Shown here piece after piece: positions 9,030-19,050 of a stretch of DNA of 47,309 nucleotides. The position numbers and the translations under genes were made by a program. Positions within the stretch are counted from its first letter, which is position 1; each line of letters opens with the position of its first letter. The notes beneath the pieces are model-generated. The model worked only from the letters and a program-made list of their open reading frames with translations, made no database searches and was not told where the DNA came from. This DNA comes from an uncultured Rhizobium sp. (GTDB lineage: Bacteria > Pseudomonadota > Alphaproteobacteria > Rhizobiales > Rhizobiaceae): NCBI GenBank assembly GCA_945952045.1, contig CAMFHE010000038.1:1-47309 (forward strand), read 5' to 3'.

Positions 9030-12000
9030 TGCCGCGCTTCTGCCCGAAGGTGACGATCCCGGCGTGTGGATCGGCTGGACCACCCGCCAGCAGGCCTTAG
9101 CTTCCGATCCCGAGCGTTCCGCCTGGGTCTCGGCCAATGCCGGCTCCGGCAAGACGCATGTGCTGACCCAGCGCGTCATCCGCCTGCTGCTGTCGGGCGC
9201 GCGGCCCTCGGCCATCCTCTGCCTGACCTATACCAAGGCGGCGGCCTCGGAAATGTCGAACAGAGTCTTCCAGCGCCTCGCCGACTGGGCGACGCTGGCG
9301 GACGAGGAACTGGCAAAACGCATCGAGGTCATCGAAGGCACCGCCCCCGATCTCTTCAAGCTGGCGGAGGCGCGGCGGCTGTTCGCACGCGCCTTGGAAA
9401 CGCCGGGCGGGTTGAAAATCCAGACAATCCACGCCTTCTGCGAGGCGCTGCTGCACCAGTTTCCACTGGAGGCCAATGTCGCCGGGCATTTTTCGGTGCT
9501 CGACGACCGCGCCGCCGCGACCCTGCTGGCCGATGCCCGCCGCTCGCTGCTGACCGCCACCTCGGCGGAGAACGACGCGGATCTCGCCGAAGCCTTCGCG
9601 CATGTGCTCGACCTCGCCGACGATACCGGCCTCGAAACCCTGCTTGGCGATATCGTCGCCAACCGCAATGCCGTTCGCCATTTCTTGCAGGGCGTGGAGC
9701 AGAGCGGCGGTTCGCTGGAAAGGGTGCTGCGCGACCGCTTTGGGCTGGAAGACGATGAGGACGAGGCCTCGGCGCTGGCCGGCTGCTGGCCGTTGCCGGG
9801 GCTTTCCGGCCTGACGCTCGACCTCTATCTGGCGCTCGCGACCGAAAAGGGCGGCGTCAAGGTGCAGGAGGTCGCCTATGGCCTGCGGCTGGTGGCGCAG
9901 GAGCGCGATGCTGACAGGCGGCTGGAACTGCTGGAGGGCGTTTTCCTGACCAAGGCGGGCGAGCCGAAGGCCGATTCGTCGCTGGTCGCCAAGGCGATGA
10001 AGGATGCCGCGCCGGGACTGATCGCCGCCGTCGATGCGGCGCGGCGCCATGTGGTCGAGTGCCGCGACCGCCTGCGCCTCATCCGCATGTTTGCCGCCAC
10101 GCGCGCGGCGCTGACGCTGGCGCAGCGGCTGAACCAGGACTACGACGACCTCAAGAAAGTGCGCAGCCAGCTCGATTTCGAGGATCTGATCGACCGCGCC
10201 GCCACCTTGCTCACCCGCAGCGGCGTCGGCCCCTGGGTGCATTACAAGCTCGACCAGGGCATCGACCATATCCTCGTCGACGAGGCGCAGGATACCAGCC
10301 CGGTGCAATGGACGGTGATCCAGTCGCTGGCCGAGGACTTTTTCTCCGGGGCCAGCGCCCGCAGCGGCCAGCGAACGCTGTTTGCTGTCGGCGACGAGAA
10401 GCAGTCGATCTATTCCTTTCAAGGGGCACGTCCCGAACGCTTCTCGCAGGAAAGCGAGGCGACGGCGAAGCGGGTGCGGGCCGGCGGCCAGACCTTTTCG
10501 CCGGTGCGCCTGCCGCTCTCCTTCCGCTCGACGGCGGATGTGCTCGCCGCCGTCGACCAGGTTTTCACGCTCGAAGACAATGCGCGGGGCCTCAGCGCCC
10601 GGGCGGAACCCGTGGTGCATCGCTCCAGCCGCATCGGCCATCCCGGTGCGGTCGATCTCTGGGAGACGATCGTGCCGGAACCGGCAGCCCCCGAGGAGGA
10701 CTGGACCGCCCCCTTCGACGCCACGCCCGAAAGCGCCCCCGCCGCCATTCTGGCGCGGCGCATCGCCTCGACCATCGAGACGATGATCAAGACCGGCACG
10801 GTCATCGAGAAGGATGTCGAGCGGCGCATCGAGGCCGGCGATATTCTGGTGCTGGTGCGCAAGCGCGACAATTTCGTCAATGCGCTAACGCGGGCGCTGA
10901 AACGCCGTGACAATATCCCCGTCGCCGGTGCCGACCGGCTGAAGCTTACCAGCCATATCGCCGTGCAGGATCTTCTGGCGCTCGGGCGCTTTTTGCTGTT
11001 GCCGGCCGACGACCTGTCGCTGTCAGCGGTGTTGAAAAGCCCGCTGTTCGATCTCTCCGAGGAGACGATCTTCGAGATTGCCGCGCGGCGCGAAGACAGC
11101 GAAGGCGTCTGGGCGCATCTGCAACGGCTGGCGGAGGGCGATGCCGCGATTGCCGCCGCCGTCGAGCGCTTGAAAACCTTTCTGACGCTGTCGCGGGCGC
11201 TGTCGGTGCATGATCTCTATGCGCGCATTCTCGGCAGTCTTGGCGGGCGGCGGCAATTCCTCGCCCGGCTCGGCAGCGAGGCGAGCGACATTCTCGACGA
11301 ATTCCTGACCTTCGCGCTCGACCACGAAAAATCCGGCCTGCCCGGCCTGCAATCCTTCGTCTCGACGCTGGAACTGGAAGCCCCCGAGGTCAAGCGCGAG
11401 CAGGACAAGGGCCGCAACGAAGTCCGCATCATGACCGTGCATGCCGCCAAGGGGCTGGAGGCGCCGGTCGTCTTCCTGGTCGACGGCGGCGGCAAGCCGT
11501 TCAACCACAGCCACCTGCCGAAATTCCGCATGATCGGCGGGGAAGATGGCCCGGTGCCGGTCTGGGTGCCAGTCAAGGCCTTGTCCAATCCGCTGACCGA
11601 GGCCGATACCGCCCATATCCGTGCGCAGGCGGAGGAGGAATATCGCCGCCTGCTCTATGTCGGCCTGACACGCGCCGCCGACCGGTTGATCGTCTGCGGC
11701 TATCGCGGCAGCCGCGATCCCGGCACCACCTGGCACCGGATGGTCGAGACGGCGCTGACCACAGATACCGAACATTGCACGCCAAAAACCTTTTCCGGCC
11801 CGGATGGCGAATGGCAGGGTTACGAATGGCGCGTGCCGACCGTCGGCAAGCCGATTGCCAAGCATGACGGCATCGACATCCAGCGCACAGAAGAAAGCCT
11901 GCCGGAAGCGCTCGGCCGGCCGCTGCCGCCGCAGCGTTACCTTCCGCGCCCGCTCAGCCCCTCCGGCGCCGCGCTCGTTCTCGATGACGAGGCGGACGAC

Positions 12001-12567
12001 CTGATCGTGCCTTCGGCGCTGTTTTCCGAAAAGAAAGCCAGCGACCGTTCGCTGGAGCGCGGGCGGCTGACGCATCGCATGTTGCAGAGCCTGCCCGATA
12101 TGCCGCCCGGGGAACGGCCGGCGGCGGCGCGGCGCTATCTGGAGCGCGCGGCGCGCTATTGGCCGGCGGCCGAGCGCGACAGCCTGGGACGGGCGGTGCT
12201 TGCGGTACTCGATCATCCCGGGCTGGAGGCGGTTTTTTCGCCGGCCAGCCGCGCCGAGGTTTCGGTGATGGGCACGCTGAGGCTGAACGGGCAGGATTAC
12301 GCCGTCTCCGGCCGCATCGACCGTCTCGCAGTAGAGGGCGATCGCGTCATCCTCGTCGATTTCAAGACCAACCGGGTGCCACCGGCCACTGCCGAAGCGG
12401 TGTCGCTGTCGCACAAGGCACAGCTCGCCATTTATCGCGAGATCCTGAAGCCGCTCTATACGGGCAAGCAGTTCGACTGCGTGCTGGTCTATACCGAGAC
12501 GGCGGCGACGATCCGGCTGCCACCGGACCTGCTCGACGACAGCCTTGCGGCCATCAAGACAAAGTGA
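9022..12567 (+). CDS. addA: AddA, UvrD-like helicase/nuclease subunit of AddAB
   Basis: A 1181-residue superfamily 1A helicase with a C-terminal nuclease. Walker A is ANAGSGKTH at about 38-46; LTYTKAAASEM is motif Ia; LVDEAQDTSP with D420-E421-A422-Q423 is motif II; VGDEKQSIYSFQGA is motif III; MTVHAAKGLEAPVVFL is motif V and YVGLTRA motif VI. The C-terminal nuclease has GRIDRLAV and VDFKTN at about 1112-1117, then QLAIYREIL (the QxxxY-like motif). With AddB it unwinds and resects double-strand ends. ATG 9022 lies inside the end of addB; an earlier in-frame ATG at 8977 would overlap addB by 53 bases and is less likely. This is the last gene of the divL-tsaE-murU-addBA run. Confidence 0.96.
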   Translation: MSDAALLPEGDDPGVWIGWTTRQQALASDPERSAWVSANAGSGKTHVLTQRVIRLLLSGARPSAILCLTYTKAAASEMSNRVFQRLADWATLADEELAKRIEVIEGTAPDLFKLAEARRLFARALETPGGLKIQTIHAFCEALLHQFPLEANVAGHFSVLDDRAAATLLADARRSLLTATSAENDADLAEAFAHVLDLADDTGLETLLGDIVANRNAVRHFLQGVEQSGGSLERVLRDRFGLEDDEDEASALAGCWPLPGLSGLTLDLYLALATEKGGVKVQEVAYGLRLVAQERDADRRLELLEGVFLTKAGEPKADSSLVAKAMKDAAPGLIAAVDAARRHVVECRDRLRLIRMFAATRAALTLAQRLNQDYDDLKKVRSQLDFEDLIDRAATLLTRSGVGPWVHYKLDQGIDHILVDEAQDTSPVQWTVIQSLAEDFFSGASARSGQRTLFAVGDEKQSIYSFQGARPERFSQESEATAKRVRAGGQTFSPVRLPLSFRSTADVLAAVDQVFTLEDNARGLSARAEPVVHRSSRIGHPGAVDLWETIVPEPAAPEEDWTAPFDATPESAPAAILARRIASTIETMIKTGTVIEKDVERRIEAGDILVLVRKRDNFVNALTRALKRRDNIPVAGADRLKLTSHIAVQDLLALGRFLLLPADDLSLSAVLKSPLFDLSEETIFEIAARREDSEGVWAHLQRLAEGDAAIAAAVERLKTFLTLSRALSVHDLYARILGSLGGRRQFLARLGSEASDILDEFLTFALDHEKSGLPGLQSFVSTLELEAPEVKREQDKGRNEVRIMTVHAAKGLEAPVVFLVDGGGKPFNHSHLPKFRMIGGEDGPVPVWVPVKALSNPLTEADTAHIRAQAEEEYRRLLYVGLTRAADRLIVCGYRGSRDPGTTWHRMVETALTTDTEHCTPKTFSGPDGEWQGYEWRVPTVGKPIAKHDGIDIQRTEESLPEALGRPLPPQRYLPRPLSPSGAALVLDDEADDLIVPSALFSEKKASDRSLERGRLTHRMLQSLPDMPPGERPAAARRYLERAARYWPAAERDSLGRAVLAVLDHPGLEAVFSPASRAEVSVMGTLRLNGQDYAVSGRIDRLAVEGDRVILVDFKTNRVPPATAEAVSLSHKAQLAIYREILKPLYTGKQFDCVLVYTETAATIRLPPDLLDDSLAAIKTK

Positions 12568-12646
12568 CATCTAGGGCATTGAAATCCGCGGCTTCCGCGA
12601 TCACATAGTACCCAACAGCATTCTTCCGCAAAGGAGCAGCCCGCAC

Positions 12647-12967
12647 ATGGCTACCGTAAAAGTCGACAGCGCCAATTTCCAATCCGAAGTCCTCGATTCC
12701 GCCGAACCGGTTGTCGTGGATTTCTGGGCCGAATGGTGCGGCCCGTGCAAGATGATCGCCCCCAGCCTTGAGGAAATCTCGGCCGAGCTCGCCGGCAAGG
12801 TCAAGATCGCCAAGCTGAACATTGACGAGAACCCCGATCTGGCCGCCAAGTTCGGCGTGCGCTCGATCCCGACGCTCGCCATCTTCAAGGGCGGCGAAGT
12901 CGCCGACATCAAGGTTGGCGCCGCACCGAAGACCGCGCTGACGAGCTGGATTTCCGGCGCCGCCTGA
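12647..12967 (+). CDS. trxA: Thioredoxin
   Basis: A 106-residue cytoplasmic dithiol reductase. The active site is [13 protein letters not shown] with Cys31 and Cys34, and the cis-proline loop RSIPTLAIF is present. Length and motif match classic thioredoxin 1. A good AAGGAG site lies upstream of the ATG. The 79-base gap from addA and the strong terminator after it suggest its own transcript or the tail of the addA operon; a TTGAAA-N17-CACATA pair near 12580-12608 is a possible promoter but unproven. Confidence 0.98.
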   Translation: MATVKVDSANFQSEVLDSAEPVVVDFWAEWCGPCKMIAPSLEEISAELAGKVKIAKLNIDENPDLAAKFGVRSIPTLAIFKGGEVADIKVGAAPKTALTSWISGAA

Positions 12968-12990
12968 TCCGGCCAAATGTTCTGATTTCT

Positions 12991-13026
12991 ACGCCGCGTA
13001 GCCCAGGCTGCGCGGCGTTTTCGTTT
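12991..13026. terminator. Bidirectional terminator between trxA and the converging EEP gene
   Basis: A long stem, ACGCCGCG (12991-12998) with CGCGGCGT (13011-13018), continues inside as AGCC/GGCT around a two-base loop. T-rich sequence follows on the plus strand. The convergent gene on the minus strand stops at 13027, so the hairpin probably serves both transcripts, best for trxA. Confidence 0.8.
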
Positions 13027-13821
13027 TCAGAACACCAGTTCGAGCGGGCAGTGATCCGAGACTTCCGGCTCCATGATCACCTCGAAAGACCGCACTTCGA
13101 CATGCCGGTTGACCAGCATGTAGTCGGCAAAACGTCCCGGCTTTTTGTAATGCGCTGTGCGGGTGCCGGCAAAGCCACGGGTGGTCACCAGCTCGGTCAG
13201 GCCCATGGTGGCCAGTATCTGCAACGTCTCGCTGCCGGGCTCGACATTGAAATCGCCGCAGACGACCAGCGCCTCTTCGGGCCTCGCAAGGCGCGTGATC
13301 ATGTCTTTCAGCCGTTCGGCCTGCGCCCGCCGCTCCGGCGTATCGCCCTTGCCGGCGAGATCGCGCAACCCATGCATCTGGGCGATGCAGACGATCCGTT
13401 CGCCCTCATGGACACGGATCACATGGGCGACGCGCGAACGGGGATGGTCACCATAGCCATCCGCTGAAAAATCCTTATGCACGAAATCCTGGAGCTGGCC
13501 GACAATCGGCAAGGTGTTTCGCACGAAGGTCGCGATGCCCCATTGTGAGGGCACGGCCGCATCGCCATCCCACAGCACGCCTTGGGCAGCGGGGCAGAAG
13601 ATGGCGGTGTGATCCGGCAAGGCGGCGGCGACGTCGCGAAACAGGTTGGCGCGCTGCGGCAGGATATGATCGCCGTCGCGATAGGTCAGCCAGTCCTGTG
13701 TCGAGGCTGGCGTATGCACGACTTCCTGCAAGCAGAGGATATCGGGCGCTGCCATCCGCAGATAGGGCAGCAGCGCCGCATGCAAGGTTCCGCCCCAGGC
13801 ATTGAGACAGAGGAGTTTCAT
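13027..13821 (-). CDS. Endonuclease/exonuclease/phosphatase family protein
   Basis: A 264-residue protein of the EEP (DNase I-like) fold. Visible metal-site motifs are the N-terminal LCLNAWGG (Asn), LCLQEV (Glu), VVCGDFNVEPGS (Asp-x-Asn) and the C-terminal SDHCPLELVF (Asp-His). No signal peptide is evident, so it is probably cytoplasmic. The substrate cannot be told from sequence: members cut DNA, RNA, phosphodiesters or phospholipids. The gene starts 3 bases after the folC stop and so forms the end of the trpFBA-accD-folC transcript, although its function need not be related. Confidence 0.88.
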   Translation of the reverse strand: MKLLCLNAWGGTLHAALLPYLRMAAPDILCLQEVVHTPASTQDWLTYRDGDHILPQRANLFRDVAAALPDHTAIFCPAAQGVLWDGDAAVPSQWGIATFVRNTLPIVGQLQDFVHKDFSADGYGDHPRSRVAHVIRVHEGERIVCIAQMHGLRDLAGKGDTPERRAQAERLKDMITRLARPEEALVVCGDFNVEPGSETLQILATMGLTELVTTRGFAGTRTAHYKKPGRFADYMLVNRHVEVRSFEVIMEPEVSDHCPLELVF

Positions 13822-13824
13822 CGC

Positions 13825-15180
13825 TCAGGCCGGCGGGGTGCCGTTGTCGGCGAGCACGTCGCCGGCGAGATAGAGCGAGCCGCCGATCAGGATGCGGGGG
13901 GCTGCCTTGTCCGGCTTGCTGAGGCGGCGCACGCCGGCCAGCGCCTCGGCGACGCTCGACACCGGCTCGGCGACGAGGCCGGCGTCATAGGCCGAGCTTG
14001 CCAGCGCCACCGGATCGATGCCGACATCGCTGCCGCGGATCGGCACGGTAAAGACATATTCGGCCAATCCGGCAAAGGCGCGTAGATAGCCGATCGGGTC
14101 CTTGGTGTTGATCATGCCGATGATCAAGAACAGCGGTCGCGACTGTTTCTCCTCGAAACCGGCCAGCGCCTCGGCGATGACTTCGCCAGCGCCGGGATTG
14201 TGGCCGCCATCGAGCCAGACTTCCGCGCCATCGGGCGCTTCTGCAACCAGCGCGCCCTCGGTCAGGCGTTGCAGACGCGCCGCCCATTCGACCGTGCGCA
14301 TCGCGGTTTCGATCTCGGTATCGGTAAGCGAGAAGCCGGCCGAGCGCACGGCGCGGATCGCGGCAGCCGCATTGGCATATTGATGCCGGCCCGGCAGGCG
14401 CGGCAGGGCTAGGTCGGCAAGCCCGGTCTCGTCCTCATAGACAAGACGGCCATATTGTTCGAAGGCCAGAAAATCCTGCCCAAAAACCTGCAGCGGGCAG
14501 CCAAGCCGCTCGGCGGTCTCGATCAGCACCTCGCGCGCCGCATCGAATTCCTGCTGGCCGATGACCACGGGCACGCCGCGCTTCATGATTCCGGCCTTTT
14601 CGGCGGCGATCAGTTCGACGCTGTCGCCGAGATAGGCCTGATGGTCGAGCGAGATCGGCATGATCACCGAAACAGCCGGCGCCTTCATCACATTGGTGGC
14701 GTCGAAGCGGCCGCCGAGGCCGACTTCGATAATCGCGACATCGGCCGGCTGTTCCGAAAACAGCACGAAGGTGACGGCGGTCAAAATCTCGAAGACGGTG
14801 ATCTGCTGGCCGCCATTGGCGGCGGCGACGCGGCGCACGGCGTCTGCGAAGACGGCGTCTTCGACCAGTTGGCCGGGTTCGCCCTTGCGGCCGATGCGGT
14901 AGCGCTCATGCCAGTTGACCAGATGCGGCGAGGTGTGGACATGCACGGAGAGGCCGGCTGCCTCCAGCAGCGCCCGGCAGAAGGCGGTGACCGAACCTTT
15001 GCCGTTGGTGCCGGCGACATGGATCACCGGTGGTAGCCTGTCCTGCGGATTTCCCAGCGCTTCGAGCAGCCGAGTAATGCGCTCCAGCGACAGGTCGAAA
15101 CCCTTGGGATGCAGCGCCAACAGCGCCTCGATCTCGCGGGCCGCCTCGCTCATCGATGCGGGGTGGTTGGTGGGCAGCAT
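13825..15180 (-). CDS. folC: Bifunctional dihydrofolate synthase / folylpolyglutamate synthase
   Basis: A 451-residue Mur-ligase-like enzyme that joins glutamate to dihydropteroate and then extends the polyglutamate tail of folates. The P-loop is HVAGTNGKGSV at residues 54-64, followed by VHTSPHLVNWHERYRI. ADVAIIEVGLGGRFDATNV and DGGHNPGAGEV are further family motifs. The ATG at 15180 is supported by an AAGGAG seven bases upstream; a second in-frame Met at residue 10 lacks such a site. That ribosome site abuts a palindromic repeat element filling the gap to accD. The order accD-folC behind the trp genes is usual in alphaproteobacteria. Confidence 0.96.
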   Translation of the reverse strand: MLPTNHPASMSEAAREIEALLALHPKGFDLSLERITRLLEALGNPQDRLPPVIHVAGTNGKGSVTAFCRALLEAAGLSVHVHTSPHLVNWHERYRIGRKGEPGQLVEDAVFADAVRRVAAANGGQQITVFEILTAVTFVLFSEQPADVAIIEVGLGGRFDATNVMKAPAVSVIMPISLDHQAYLGDSVELIAAEKAGIMKRGVPVVIGQQEFDAAREVLIETAERLGCPLQVFGQDFLAFEQYGRLVYEDETGLADLALPRLPGRHQYANAAAAIRAVRSAGFSLTDTEIETAMRTVEWAARLQRLTEGALVAEAPDGAEVWLDGGHNPGAGEVIAEALAGFEEKQSRPLFLIIGMINTKDPIGYLRAFAGLAEYVFTVPIRGSDVGIDPVALASSAYDAGLVAEPVSSVAEALAGVRRLSKPDKAAPRILIGGSLYLAGDVLADNGTPPA

Positions 15181-15190
15181 CCCGCTTCTC

Positions 15191-15245
15191 CTTAAGCAAT
15201 TCCAGCGAACCTACGCAGCGGCTTTGCTGGAATTGCGTCAAACAA
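15191..15245. repeat. Palindromic intergenic repeat element between accD and folC
   Basis: A perfect 11-bp inverted repeat, GCAATTCCAGC (15196-15206) and GCTGGAATTGC (15226-15236), surrounds a 19-base core. It continues into CTTAAG on one side and GTCAAACAAA on the other. From memory this resembles a short palindromic unit dispersed in Rhizobiaceae intergenic regions; only one copy is seen here. Read on the minus strand it ends in TTAAGGAG, which supplies the folC Shine-Dalgarno sequence. Confidence 0.6.
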
Positions 15246-15266
15246 AAAGTCCGATCGGTGAGGCCG

Positions 15267-16199
15267 TCAGATGGCGGCCTTCATCTCGGATTTTGCGCCG
15301 TTCAGCGCCTTGAGTACAGCACCGTTTGCGACGGGCGCAACGGCTTCCTCCGGCACGCGCATCAAAATCTTCAAAAGCCGCGCCAGCGTCTCAGCCAGAT
15401 CGTGGCGCTTGACCACCATGTCGACCATGCCATGTTCCAGCAGGTATTCGGCGGTCTGGAAGCCCTCGGGCAGCTTTTCGCGTAGCGTCTGCTCGATGAC
15501 GCGCTTGCCGGCAAAGCCGATTTCCGCACCCGGCTCGGCCAGATGCAGGTCGCCCAGCATCGCATAGGATGCGGTGACGCCGCCGGTGGTCGGGTTGGTG
15601 AGCACGACGATATAGGGAAGGCCGGCTTCCTTGAGCAGGTTGACGGCAACCGTGGTGCGCGGCAGCTGCATCAGCGACAGGATGCCTTCCTGCATGCGCG
15701 CGCCGCCGGAAGCGGGGAACATGACCAGCGGGCATTTTTCAGCAATCGCCCGCTCGAAGGCCTTGATGATCGCCTCGCCGGCGGCCATGCCGAGCGAGCC
15801 GCCGATGAAATTGAACTCATGCACGACGGCGACGAGCTTTAGCCCCTGCACCTTGCCGAGACCGGCGAGGATCGTATCCTCCTGCTCGGTCTTGAGCCGG
15901 CTGTCCTTCAGCCGGTCGATATACCGCTTGGAATCGCGAAACTTCAGCGGATCCTGCGCCACCTTCGGCTGCGGCAGGGCTTCGTAGACGCCGTCGTCGA
16001 AGAGGTCGTCGAGACGCGCCTTGCCGGGCATCTTCATATGATAACCGGAGGCGGGAATGACCCACTTATTGTCTTCCAGATCCTTGTGGAAGACCATTTC
16101 GCCGGTCTCCGGGCACTTGATCCAGAGGTTTTCCGGCACTTCGCGGCGGCCAAGCATGGAATTGATCCGCGGCCGCACATAATTGGTGATCCAGTTCAC
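15267..16199 (-). CDS. accD: Acetyl-CoA carboxylase carboxyltransferase beta subunit, zinc ribbon lost
   Basis: A 310-residue subunit that with AccA transfers carboxyl from biotin to acetyl-CoA to make malonyl-CoA for fatty acid synthesis. Family marks include [32 protein letters not shown] and [16 protein letters not shown]. The four cysteines of the zinc ribbon in E. coli AccD are here Cys29, Thr32, Ile48 and Ser51, so the site cannot bind zinc; several alphaproteobacterial AccDs look like this. The start is GTG at 16199, chosen because AGGAG lies nine bases upstream and the N-terminus [10 protein letters not shown] is the family's. It lies between trpA and folC, on the same strand. Confidence 0.97.
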   Translation of the reverse strand: MNWITNYVRPRINSMLGRREVPENLWIKCPETGEMVFHKDLEDNKWVIPASGYHMKMPGKARLDDLFDDGVYEALPQPKVAQDPLKFRDSKRYIDRLKDSRLKTEQEDTILAGLGKVQGLKLVAVVHEFNFIGGSLGMAAGEAIIKAFERAIAEKCPLVMFPASGGARMQEGILSLMQLPRTTVAVNLLKEAGLPYIVVLTNPTTGGVTASYAMLGDLHLAEPGAEIGFAGKRVIEQTLREKLPEGFQTAEYLLEHGMVDMVVKRHDLAETLARLLKILMRVPEEAVAPVANGAVLKALNGAKSEMKAAI

Positions 16200-16253
16200 G
16201 ATTTACACTCCTGATTGGTCAGGCCGAATCGGCTGTCGTGGTTCTTTGCAGGA

Positions 16254-17093
16254 TTATTCGGCAGCAACGGGGCGAGCGGCCTGCACGCCGCTGGCAAGTC
16301 CGCGCACCAGCGTGACGACGGCATTGACCGTATCGGCCGAGGCCTTGCCATCCGCCGTCAGGCTGCCGGCGATCTGGGCGACGATGGCCGTGCCGACGAC
16401 GACGCCATCGGCAGACGCGCCGATCAGGCGGGCATGTTCGGCCGTCTTGACGCCGAAGCCGACGCAGACCGGCAGCGGCGTATGCGCCTTGATGCGCTTG
16501 ACCGCGCCGCCGATCAGCGACGGATCGGGCAGTGCCGAACCGGTGATGCCGTTCATCGAGACATAATAGACGAAGCCGGAGGTATTCTTCAGCACCGCCG
16601 GCAGGCGCTTTTCATCGGTGGTCGGCGTCGACAGGCGGATGAAGTTGACGCCCTTGGCAAGTGCGGGGATGCAGAGTTCGTCATCCATTTCCGGCGGCAG
16701 ATCGACGACGATCAGGCCGTCGATACCGGCAGCCAGCGCATCGTCGAGAAAACGCTCGACGCCGTAGATATAGATCGGGTTGTAGTACCCCATCAGCACG
16801 ATCGGCGTCGTCTGGTTTTCCTTCCGGAAATCGCGGGCGAGATCCAGCGTCCGGGCGAGCGTCTGGCCTGCCTTCAAGGCACGCTGGGCAGCCAGCTGGA
16901 TTGCAGGACCATCGGCCATCGGATCGGAGAAGGGCATGCCGAGTTCGATCACGTCGGCGCCGGCAGCCGGCAGGGCCTTGAGGATCTGCAGCGAGGTCTC
17001 GTAATCGGGATCGCCGCCCATGAAATAGGTGACCAGCGCCGGGCGGTTCTCGGCCTTCAGATCGGCGAAACGCTTGTCCATACGTGCGGTCAT
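16254..17093 (-). CDS. trpA: Tryptophan synthase alpha chain
   Basis: A 279-residue TIM-barrel subunit that cleaves indole-3-glycerol phosphate to indole and glyceraldehyde 3-phosphate; indole is channelled to TrpB. The catalytic acids are Glu50 (in [11 protein letters not shown]) and Asp61 (in PMADGPAIQ), matching E49 and D60 of the Salmonella enzyme. The phosphate-binding [10 protein letters not shown] and [12 protein letters not shown] segments are present. It begins 4 bases after the trpB stop, so translation is probably coupled. Confidence 0.98.
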   Translation of the reverse strand: MTARMDKRFADLKAENRPALVTYFMGGDPDYETSLQILKALPAAGADVIELGMPFSDPMADGPAIQLAAQRALKAGQTLARTLDLARDFRKENQTTPIVLMGYYNPIYIYGVERFLDDALAAGIDGLIVVDLPPEMDDELCIPALAKGVNFIRLSTPTTDEKRLPAVLKNTSGFVYYVSMNGITGSALPDPSLIGGAVKRIKAHTPLPVCVGFGVKTAEHARLIGASADGVVVGTAIVAQIAGSLTADGKASADTVNAVVTLVRGLASGVQAARPVAAE

Positions 17094-17097
17094 GATC

Positions 17098-18318
17098 TTA
17101 AAGCTCCATACCGAGGATCTTGCCGACGGTGAAGATATCCTTGTCGCCGCGGCCGGAGAGGTTCATCACGATGATCTGGTCCTTGCGCATTTTCGGCGCA
17201 CGCTTGATCACTTCGGCGATGGCGTGGCTGGGTTCCAGCGCCGGGATGATGCCTTCGAGCTTGGTCAGCAGCTGGAAGGCTTCCAGCGCTTCCCCGTCCA
17301 TGATCGGCACGTATTCGACGCGGCCGATATCGTGCAGCCAGGAATGCTCCGGGCCGATGCCGGGATAGTCGAGGCCGGCGGAAATCGAATGGCCTTCCTT
17401 GATCTGGCCGTCGCCGTCCTGCAGCAGGTACGTGCGGTTGCCATGCAGCACGCCCGGCGAACCGGCGGTGATCGAGGCGCAATGCTCCTCACCCTGCAGG
17501 CCTTTGCCGCCGGCTTCGACGCCGACGATCTGCACGCCCTCGTCATCGAGGAAGGGATGGAAGATGCCGATGGCGTTCGAGCCGCCGCCGACGGCCGCAA
17601 CCACCAGATCCGGCAGGCGACCTTCGGCTTCCAAAATCTGCTCGCGGGCTTCCTGGCCGATCACCGCCTGGAAATCACGCACCAGCTCCGGATAGGGATG
17701 CGGGCCGGCGGCGGTGCCGATCAGGTAATAGGTGTCATCGACATTGGTGACCCAGTCGCGCAGCGCCTCGTTCATGGCGTCCTTCAGCGTGCCGCTGCCG
17801 GAGGTGACGGGGCGCACTTCGGCGCCGAGCAGCTTCATGCGGAAAACGTTCGGCGCCTGGCGCTGCACGTCGGTCGCGCCCATGTAGACGACGCAAGGAA
17901 AACCGAAGCGCGCCGCAACGGTGGCGGAGGCAACGCCATGCTGACCGGCGCCGGTTTCAGCGATGATGCGCGTCTTGCCCATGCGCTTGGCAAGCAGGAT
18001 CTGGCCGATGCAATTGTTGATCTTGTGGGAGCCGGTGTGGTTCAGCTCCTCGCGCTTGAAGTAGATTTTTGCGCCGCCGAGATGCTCGGTCAGGCGTTCG
18101 GCGAAATAGAGCGGGCTGGGGCGGCCGATATAGTGGGCGCCGAGTTGCTTGAGTTCCGCCTGGAATTCGGGATCGGTCTTGGCCTTGTTCCACTCGTCCT
18201 GCAGGTCGAGGATCAGCGGCATCAGGGTTTCGGCGACGAAACGGCCGCCGAAAATGCCGAAACGGCCATCTTCATCCGGCCCGGCGCGAAACGAATTGGG
18301 TTTGGGCGTCTCGTTCAC
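17098..18318 (-). CDS. trpB: Tryptophan synthase beta chain
   Basis: A 406-residue PLP enzyme that condenses indole with serine to form tryptophan. The cofactor lysine is Lys99 in [11 protein letters not shown]. The phosphate-binding glycine loop [12 protein letters not shown] and the [10 protein letters not shown] segment are intact. It overlaps trpF by 4 bases (ATGA) and is followed closely by trpA. No leader peptide or attenuator is seen here; the rest of the trp genes are elsewhere, as is usual in Rhizobiales. Confidence 0.98.
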   Translation of the reverse strand: MNETPKPNSFRAGPDEDGRFGIFGGRFVAETLMPLILDLQDEWNKAKTDPEFQAELKQLGAHYIGRPSPLYFAERLTEHLGGAKIYFKREELNHTGSHKINNCIGQILLAKRMGKTRIIAETGAGQHGVASATVAARFGFPCVVYMGATDVQRQAPNVFRMKLLGAEVRPVTSGSGTLKDAMNEALRDWVTNVDDTYYLIGTAAGPHPYPELVRDFQAVIGQEAREQILEAEGRLPDLVVAAVGGGSNAIGIFHPFLDDEGVQIVGVEAGGKGLQGEEHCASITAGSPGVLHGNRTYLLQDGDGQIKEGHSISAGLDYPGIGPEHSWLHDIGRVEYVPIMDGEALEAFQLLTKLEGIIPALEPSHAIAEVIKRAPKMRKDQIIVMNLSGRGDKDIFTVGKILGMEL

Positions 18319-18989
18319 TTCTTGCTCCCTGCAACCGTTTTCGGCGGCGTCGCCGTTTTGACAGCATCGAAAAAGGCGTCGATCATCGCCAAGTCTTTTA
18401 CACCGGGCGCGCTTTCGACGCCCGAGGATATGTCGAGGCCGGGGGCGCGCGTCACCCGCAGCGCCTCGCCGACATTGTCCTTGTTCAACCCTCCGGAAAG
18501 CATGTAATCCACGCTTCCGTCAAGCGATTGCATCAGCGTCCAGTCGAAGGACACGCCATTGCCGCCCGGAAGCTCAGAGCCGACAGGCGGCTTGGCATCG
18601 AACAGGAAGCGCTCGACGATACCGATATAGGGATCGATGCGCTCGAGATCAGCGGCGTCGCGCACCGAAAATGCCTTCATCACCGGCAGGCCATACATGG
18701 CGCGCACTTCCAGCACCCGTTCGGGGCTTTCCTTGCCGTGCAGCTGCAGGATATCGGGTCGCAGCAGATCGACGATCTCGTCAAGGTCATCCAGATCGGC
18801 ATCGACGGTGACCGCGACGATCTTCACCCGGCCGCGCACGGCATCGGCCAACCGGCCGGCGACGTCGGGCTCGATGTTGCGCGGGCTCTTGGGAAAGAAG
18901 ATGAAGCCGATATGGGTGGCGCCCTGCGCCACCGCGCGCTCCACAGCCTCGGCCGTCTTCAGTCCGCATATCTTGATATCGGGCTTCAT
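18315..18989 (-). CDS. trpF: Phosphoribosylanthranilate isomerase
   Basis: A 224-residue TIM-barrel isomerase, third step of tryptophan synthesis. KICGLKT carries the catalytic Cys8, [11 protein letters not shown] is the central signature and [15 protein letters not shown] the C-terminal phosphate site with the general acid Asp. It is the first gene of the trpFBA-accD-folC run. The only DNA before it is a short gap and the RIME-like element, so the promoter should lie within about 18990-19050. Confidence 0.97.
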   Translation of the reverse strand: MKPDIKICGLKTAEAVERAVAQGATHIGFIFFPKSPRNIEPDVAGRLADAVRGRVKIVAVTVDADLDDLDEIVDLLRPDILQLHGKESPERVLEVRAMYGLPVMKAFSVRDAADLERIDPYIGIVERFLFDAKPPVGSELPGGNGVSFDWTLMQSLDGSVDYMLSGGLNKDNVGEALRVTRAPGLDISSGVESAPGVKDLAMIDAFFDAVKTATPPKTVAGSKK

Positions 18990-19050
18990 GGCTCAGCCAA
19001 GTGACAGAAAACCGTGGCGAAGTCGAGCCAAATCGCGCTTTTGGCTATCG

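Noticed and set aside
17029..18507. A 492-codon plus-strand frame opposite trpB.
   Set aside because: trpB and trpF are certain on the other strand; frame has no motif.
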